DNA from: Oryzias latipes
Lineage: Eukaryota > Chordata > Actinopteri > Beloniformes > Adrianichthyidae
Direction: 5' to 3'
Length of the DNA stretch: 64,000 nt
Assembly (NCBI RefSeq): GCF_002234675.1
Contig: NC_019859.2
Span: 8,459,983 to 8,523,982 of the forward strand
Shown: in pieces, positions 58,464 through 64,000 of the stretch
Layout of the letters: the number at the start of each line of letters is the position of its first letter
Position numbering within the stretch: the stretch's first letter is position 1
The notes under the pieces: model-generated
Database searches by the model: none
What the model saw: the letters and a program-made list of their open reading frames with translations, nothing else
What the model was told of the DNA's origin: nothing
Program-made: the position numbers and the translations under genes

Positions 58464-61400
58464 ATGGCGGACGTCGAAGTTCCGAAGTCTTTGAGCGGTC
58501 TGTTGAACGGAATCGCTCAAAAAATGTTTTTTAACAATGACGAAATGACAGAGGAGCTGCTGAAGAGCGAACTTTTCCCGGAGCTGCCGCAGGAGGAGTT
58601 CAAGGCTCTGCACGAAAAGATGAGAGGCCTCCTAAAGGTAAGAAAACACTTGAAATGGAAGAAGAAACAGACAATTTTTTTCCCTAAATTAAACGCCTCG
58701 TCTGGCTTAGACAGAAATTATATTTCTTACGCAAACAAAACAAAACGAAAAGGAAAAATTTCTTCTGTAAAGGAAGCTGTGAATTCTGACCGCCGCAGCA
58801 GGTCCGTGAAGAAACTCGATTTACATGAAAAGCGACATAAATGACCTGAAACAAGTTACATATTAGGCAAACGAATTAATGCAAATTAAGCAACTAAATA
58901 AATGCAGAAGTTGCCACATTAAGTGGTTAAATTTGCTAAAATTGTTGGAGAAAAAGAACTGTGAATCATAAACGCCACACGAAGAAACTTCTAAAGCTCA
59001 TGAATGAAAAAACGATAACTACAAAATCGTAATACGTTTCCAAAAGAGAGGATAACACATGCAATCAACCCTTATCTTTAAGTACTACACTTAATATTAA
59101 TTCAATATGATAGCAAATTATACTATATAAACCATGTACATGTACAGTGTACGAACTGAATTGAAACATACGTTTATGAAATAGTAAATGAAAAGTAAAC
59201 TTCTAGTACGTATACTGTAGCTCTAAGTATATTTGTAGTACCCTTAAGTGGACTACTTTTTGCAAAGTTAAGCCTTATGATTTTTTTAAGAGTAAGGATT
59301 TTAAATAGTTGCCATGGTAAGTTATTCATCATAAGCAATTTTCTTTAGTGCAAACCTCTTCTGAACTGCTAAAAGTCTAATATTTAATACTAAAAAAAAA
59401 ATCTTTCTTGCTCAGTTTGCTCCTCTTCTTCACCCTTAATGTTTTTCTCCTTCAAAAAATACAAGAAAAAAAATCCCCGTTGTCATCAAACTTTATTAAT
59501 CTAAAGTACATATGTTTATATAAGATATTCGATGCTGAATTCCTTTTTGGAGTTTAAGTTGGTGAAATAAGTTCTGTTAGGTTTTTTCGCATCTCACCCC
59601 AAGCCTGAAAGATATGGAGGCATCACCGGACATTCTGAAATAAATATATACGCCATTAATGAAATGTGTCATTATTTAAAATAGTCATTAAATAAATAGA
59701 ATTGGAAATAACAAATTACAAAGACAATACAATTTTTATACATTTAAAGGTTGAAGAAAAAAATACATTTTACTTCTTGAATGGATTGAGATAAAACTAT
59801 TTTATATCTATTATTTTTGTAGATGTACTTGTAATTATCTTTTTTCAAAATAAATATTAACATATTTTTTGGATTATTTGTTTTATAAAAGAAAAAATAC
59901 ATGTTTGTTCAAACACAAAAAACAGAACAGATGGTTGTTTTTTCATGCAAATACATTTTAGATTTTAGGTAACATGTTTGCTGTAAACTACAAAAACTAC
60001 AGTAAACTACTCTACTTTTCAAAATGAGTCATGAAGAAAGCAAAAAGAAATATTTTCCTTGTTTTTTGCGAACATGTTAGTTTTCCTTTAGTAGGTACAT
60101 TTCTCTTTGGTTTCATATCATAGTTTATTTTCTTTGAGCATTCAGTGTTATTCAGACAACAAATTTGGGAATTTTTCCCTTCATTTGTTCTTTTTTTTTG
60201 ACATTCTAAGCTCGTTTGTTCTTTAGCCATTGCTGAGATAAATTTATGTTGGTATTTTGGAAGGAAACCGCCAGAAAGAGCCAGTCTGCTGAGGATGAAC
60301 TTGGTGGTTATTTTTAGTTCAGTCTTGGTGCAACAGCACCACCTAGCGGCTGTAAATACACATTACATCCTGATCAGAGTACAGCAGCAAAGCATTTCTC
60401 TTTTGTTTGTCTTTAGAATAGTGATTTAATCATTCAAATTAATCAGTGTAGTTTCAGTAATCTATCAGAAATAGGCACTTTGATAATAATAATAATAATA
60501 ATACATTTTATTTATAAGGCGCTAGGGCTGCACGATATGAGGAAATTTCGTGATGTTAATAATCAATATTGCGATGATGATCTAACTTGCGGTAAATGAT
60601 CAAATAGCAAATCAACCAACAACATTTCCATTTCACTGCAACAGTTTAATTCAAATTATATCATGGTCCGGGTATATACTCGATTCTGATTGGTTGCTGG
60701 GTGTGCGTCAAAAAGTGACATACAACAGGATAACCGTGAAAAAAGAAGTTCCGGTCACCTAGCTTAAATGTTCTTTATCACTGCGCCGGCTTCTTTAAAA
60801 CAACCTTTTGCTTCATCATCTGGACAAAAACAAGCGGTAAGAGGTGAACTTTCTCTCTGAACTGATGCTTTATTCAACTCATCGGAAAGATCAGCTTAAA
60901 TATATTGCTTTATATTGCCAAATCTTGACTGCAGCGGTGGTGCGGCGCAACGCGGACTATTCGTACGCTGTTTGTGAGAAAAGCGATACAAATCGGGAAA
61001 AAAAACAAGAATTAAGAGCAAAAAACTGGTTAATATTTATTACTTTTGTAAGTGACCATGGTATGAGCTTTGCGTCGGACGGTTCAGGCTTCCACGGTGT
61101 GCGTTAAAAAGTGATAATGCACACTTCTTCGGCCATTAACCCTTACTAAGAGTCCACATAACTTCAATTACACTCCAAATGACCCTGATCTACATAGGAG
61201 GCGAACATCTAACATAAGAAACCTCCAAACTAAACAAATAAATAAAAGAGCTCCATCCAATTGGTCCACTACGTGAAGGCGTCCATCTGATTGGTCAAAT
61301 GCATAAATGGATTTATTTGACTCGTTAAAAACTTCTAGCTGCCATAAGATTGTTTTAGAACATTTAAGGTAACAATTTATTGCAATTTTCACAGACTTTT

Positions 61401-63159
61401 GCATATTGCACAGCTTGATATTGCGATAATGATACATTTGCGATTTATTGTGCAGGCCTATCAGGCACCTTTCTGAGCACCCAAAGTCGCTTTACCACAT
61501 ATATACAGGATATAAAATACAATAAACAGTTAAAATAACAACAATTTAAATATATATATAATTATATAATATAATAATATAAATAATATATAGATAATAT
61601 ATAATATTTGAGTTAACTTTGTGTCTAAATGTTCATTTACAGTTGACACATGAATAATCTAAATGCAGTGAAAAGAGTTTTAAACAAAAGATTCAGATTC
61701 AAATCAAATTGATATTTTCTTTAAAAATGCGGACGTAGTTATTCAAATCCATCAATGCTTTAAAAAAAAAAGCTCGTTTTCAATTTTTATTGCAAAAAAA
61801 TATGAATGAATGATTCACTTTTTACTCAAATTAATAGTTAACTGAAAACAGTTTTTCACAACCAATCAAATCTAGTTTCAGAGTGAAATTTTAACTTTAA
61901 ATTGATGATGGTGTTAAATTTTAACATTTTTCAAACTGAAGTTGTGAATTGAATCAGTTCTGTGTTTCTGCAGTGATATGCGCAATGTTTACAGTTAAGC
62001 AAGTCACAGATTCTACAGGTTATTCCACATAAAAAGCTGAGTTTGGTCTGAAATGTTCATCCTAGAAACACTTGAGCTGTGAAAGACAGAATCGAAACTT
62101 AGAATTGCAGAAATCACATCCTTTCATGTTTTTTTTTAAATAATTTATTTGTATATTGATGCAGAAAATAATTATTAGGTCAATAACTAAAGTTCCCCTC
62201 AAAACTCTGTAATGTAACCCTGGTTGTCGATGACAGAGGTCAAAGGTCACCAGGTTTTCACTGGAGCTCCTGTTTTGGTCCATTGTTGATGCAGATCTTC
62301 TTAATGTTTTGGGGCTGTTGCTGGGCAACATCATATTCTACCCTCTCCACAGACTCTCTGTCGGACTGAAGTCCAGAGACTAGCTAGGTCATTCCAGTAG
62401 CTACTTCTTTGCTGCCATGGCGATGTGTTTGGGATCAACGTCCTCCTTGAAGATGCAGCTATTTTTTTTTATCCTCTGTGCTCTCACTAACAGAAGGTTT
62501 TTGGCCAAAATCCCTCCATAGATGGCTCCATTCATCCTTTTCTTCAATAAAGATCAATTGTTCTATTTGCAGAAAAACAGCCCCATACTATGATGTTTCC
62601 ACCTCCATGTTTCACACGAGGTTTGGTGTTGTTGGGATGAAGCTCGGCATTCTTCCTAGAATTAGAATTGGGAGAAGGTCATGTGATGAGACTCACAAAC
62701 ACGAGGATTTTCTGGATTCTATTTTTACATTCTGCCTCTCATAGTTGAGTCTACAATGACAATTTTAGGCTATTCTCTACTTTTTAAGTGGGAAAACCTG
62801 CAGAATCTGTGACTGCCAGATACTTTTTTGACCTCACTCGGATGTTCTGCTCTTCCTTTTCTTCTCAGTCCATCTCCACAGCAGACATGGACCACGCCCA
62901 GCTGGAGGCCTTCCTCACAGCGCAGTCTAAAAAGCAGGGAGGTGGCGGGGTGAGCGCAGAGCAGGCCGCCGCCCTCTCGCGCTTCTGGAAGAGCCAACGC
63001 GTCCGCGTGAGGGAGCGGCTGCTGGCTCAAAGCCGCTGGGAGCCCTGCCTCAGGGGCCTCTCCTGGAGGGTGGACCTGCAGGCCGCCGGGCGTCAAAGAG
63101 ACACGGAGCACAGCGGCCCAGTCGCCCTGATGGAGCTGGAACTCAGCAGAACCGGACAG
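58464..63159 (+). CDS. commd1: COMM domain-containing protein 1, first two coding exons (3' part off-window)
   Basis: COMMD1 is a subunit of the Commander (CCC) endosomal recycling complex and also influences copper transport and NF-kappaB turnover. Exon 1, 58464-58637, encodes 58 residues ([20 protein letters not shown] ... KMRGLLK) of the N-terminal helical domain. Exon 2, 62869-63159, encodes 97 residues ([20 protein letters not shown] ... LELSRTGQ), including [20 protein letters not shown] and the start of the COMM domain. Both exons are phase 0. The human protein (190 aa) continues with about 35 more residues from an exon not found before 64000. Exon 2 appears to end at a GC donor (CAG then GCGAGT). 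The 4.2-kb intron carries a nested hAT insertion and a Tc1 pseudogene. Confidence 0.93.
58638..60470. other. commd1 intron 1, left part, no other feature
   Basis: AT-rich intron sequence with long A and T runs. No repeat family or RNA gene recognised. Confidence 0.5.
60482..61500. repeat. Old (AAT)n-linked repeat split by a later insertion
   Basis: (AAT)n followed by ACATTTTATTTATAAGGCGC at 60482-60522 and CACCTTTCTGAGCACCCAAA with GTCGCTTTACC at 61466-61495 read as one continuous teleost repeat when the intervening 938 bp are skipped. Confidence 0.7.
60523..61460. mobile_element. Non-autonomous hAT-like element nested in another repeat, 938 bp
   Basis: Ends TAGGGCTGCACGATAT and TTTATTGTGCAGGCCTA are imperfect inverted repeats. 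The flanks TAAGGCGC (60515-60522) and TCAGGCAC (61461-61468) match at 6 of 8 bases, an aged 8-bp target duplication. AATATTGCGATGATGAT-like blocks inside each end are typical of this fish family. No transposase frame. Confidence 0.8.
61545..61615. repeat. AT-rich low-complexity tract
   Basis: Runs of ATATAT, ATAATAT and TATAGATA in commd1 intron 1. Confidence 0.85.
62060..62740 (-). pseudogene. Tc1/mariner transposase remnant
   Basis: On the minus strand, KHGGGN followed by IIVWGCFSA is the Tc1 transposase catalytic-core signature. Further along, the DNA for [10 protein letters not shown]-like and CHRQPG/GYI-type blocks is recognisable but in shifting frames with several stops. The end wording TTACATTACAGAGTTTTGAG fits a Tc1 terminus. 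Clearly non-functional, inside commd1 intron 1. Confidence 0.8.
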
Positions 63160-63204
63160 GCGAGTCACAAAGTACACCAAAAATGCATTTTAACAAAAAA
63201 ATCC

Positions 63205-63525
63205 AATTTGTAGCCAGGGGCTGTAAGCTAGCGGGAGAGCATGTCCTTTTTCAGAACCCACTCAATGCCTTTTGGGGTCATGGCGTTGTTGGAGCCTATC
63301 CCAGCTGCTGTAGGGCGATGGGGGGGGGTAGACCCTGGACAGGTCACCAGTCTGTGCAGGATCACACAACTAGAGACATCAGTCAACCTATGGAGCATGT
63401 TTTTGAGCTGTGGGAGGAAACCAGAGGGTCCGGAGGAAAAAAACACAGGGTTTCAAACCAGGGTATCCTCACTGCGAGGTGAGAGGTGAGAGAGCTAACC
63501 ACTACACCACCATGCAGTCGTCCCT
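63205..63525 (-). repeat. Teleost SINE-like repeat, minus orientation
   Basis: GGAGCCTATCCCAGCTGCTG, GACCCTGGACAGGTCACCAG, TGGAGCATGTTTTTGAGCTG with GGAGGAAACC, and the tRNA-like end TAACCACTACACCACCATGC (reverse of GTGGTGTAGTGGTTA). This is a very common fish repeat with a tRNA-type head. Confidence 0.85.
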
Positions 63526-63611
63526 TTTTATGATCATGATCAAAAGAGGTTTGGAGGACATGCAGAAACTTTTCACGCTTTTGTCCCTTTGCAGTTTATG
63601 TCGGTACCGTC

Positions 63612-63835
63612 TTGGGCTGCATGGTGGTGTAGTGGTTAGCACTCTCGCCGCTCATCCTGGTTCAAATCTTGTGGAAAGTAAGTGTGTGTGTGTGCGTGCG
63701 TGCATGTGTGTGTGTTTGTGTGAGAGAGAGAGAGTGTGTGTGTGTCATTGGTGTGGGTCTGTGACGGACTGGCGACCTGTTCAGTGTGTTACTCGGCCTT
63801 GCTAGACAGTAGCTGGGTAGACTCCTGCGACCCTG
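63612..63835 (+). repeat. Teleost SINE-like repeat, plus orientation
   Basis: Head GCATGGTGGTGTAGTGGTTA with B box CTGGTTCAAATCTTG, a (TG)n expansion at 63680-63750, then GACGGACTGGCGACCTGTTC and AGACTCCTGCGACCCTGG. Same family as the inverted copy to its left; the spacer is under 100 bp. Confidence 0.85.
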
Positions 63836-64000
63836 GTAAATGGTAAATGGCGTATACTTGTATAGCGCCTTTCTTCCTACAAGGACAAAGCGCTTTACAG
63901 TCACAGACCCATTCACCCAGTCACACACACATTCACTCACACATTCACGCACTGGTGGCGGCTCCGCTGCCGAACACAGGCGCCTGCCTACCACCAGAGG
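63835..64000 (-). repeat. tRNA-SINE 3' region, minus orientation, cut by the window edge
   Basis: GTATAGCGCCTTTCTTCCTA, CAAAGCGCTTTACAGTCACA and CACTGGTGGCGGCTCCGCTG are the reverse complement of the 3' blocks of the SINE at 32.7-32.95 kb. Confidence 0.75.

Overview
The window reads as the nuclear genome of a ray-finned fish, most likely a percomorph; a medaka-like (Oryzias) genome is my guess but is not proven. The reasons are five vertebrate genes with GT-AG introns, AT-rich intergenic DNA, and a dense load of teleost-type transposons: an L1-like LINE, other LINE tails, tRNA-derived SINEs, hAT, piggyBac and Tc1 remnants, and several short terminal-inverted-repeat (TIR) families. There are no prokaryotic operons, CRISPR arrays or viral genomes.

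Layout: 1-4000 is a minus-strand L1-like retrotransposon that runs off the left edge. 6508-9945 (minus) is psmb3, six coding exons and 205 aa, with an ATG-only first coding exon. 11802-15296 (minus) is cwc25, nine coding exons and 385 aa. 15.5-20.5 kb holds old LINE and TIR-element debris. 21259-22149 (minus) is the zinc-finger exon of sp6, with a possible promoter and 5' exon near 28.5-28.7 kb. 22.3-46.3 kb is gene-poor and filled with repeats. 46.4-57.0 kb (plus) is scrn2, 419 aa, from a CpG-rich promoter. 58464 onward (plus) is commd1; its first two coding exons are in the window and the last lies beyond the right edge. Opposed SINEs close the window.

I joined exons by hand. The psmb3 joins give exactly 618 nt, cwc25 1158 nt and scrn2 1260 nt, each an intact frame, which strongly supports the boundaries. 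psmb3 (proteasome), cwc25 (spliceosome), scrn2 and commd1 look like housekeeping genes; sp6 is a developmental transcription factor. sp6-scrn2 adjacency is shared with human 17q21. psmb3 and cwc25 lie close together on human 17q12, while human COMMD1 is on chromosome 2, so the right edge marks a lineage-specific junction.

I found no clearly new biochemical system. The most useful observations are the near-intact LINE with a single frameshift, hAT-type elements with 8-bp target duplications, four repeat families recurring within the window, an identical 12-bp palindromic E-box in the neighbouring scrn2 and commd1 promoters, and a probable GC-AG intron in commd1.
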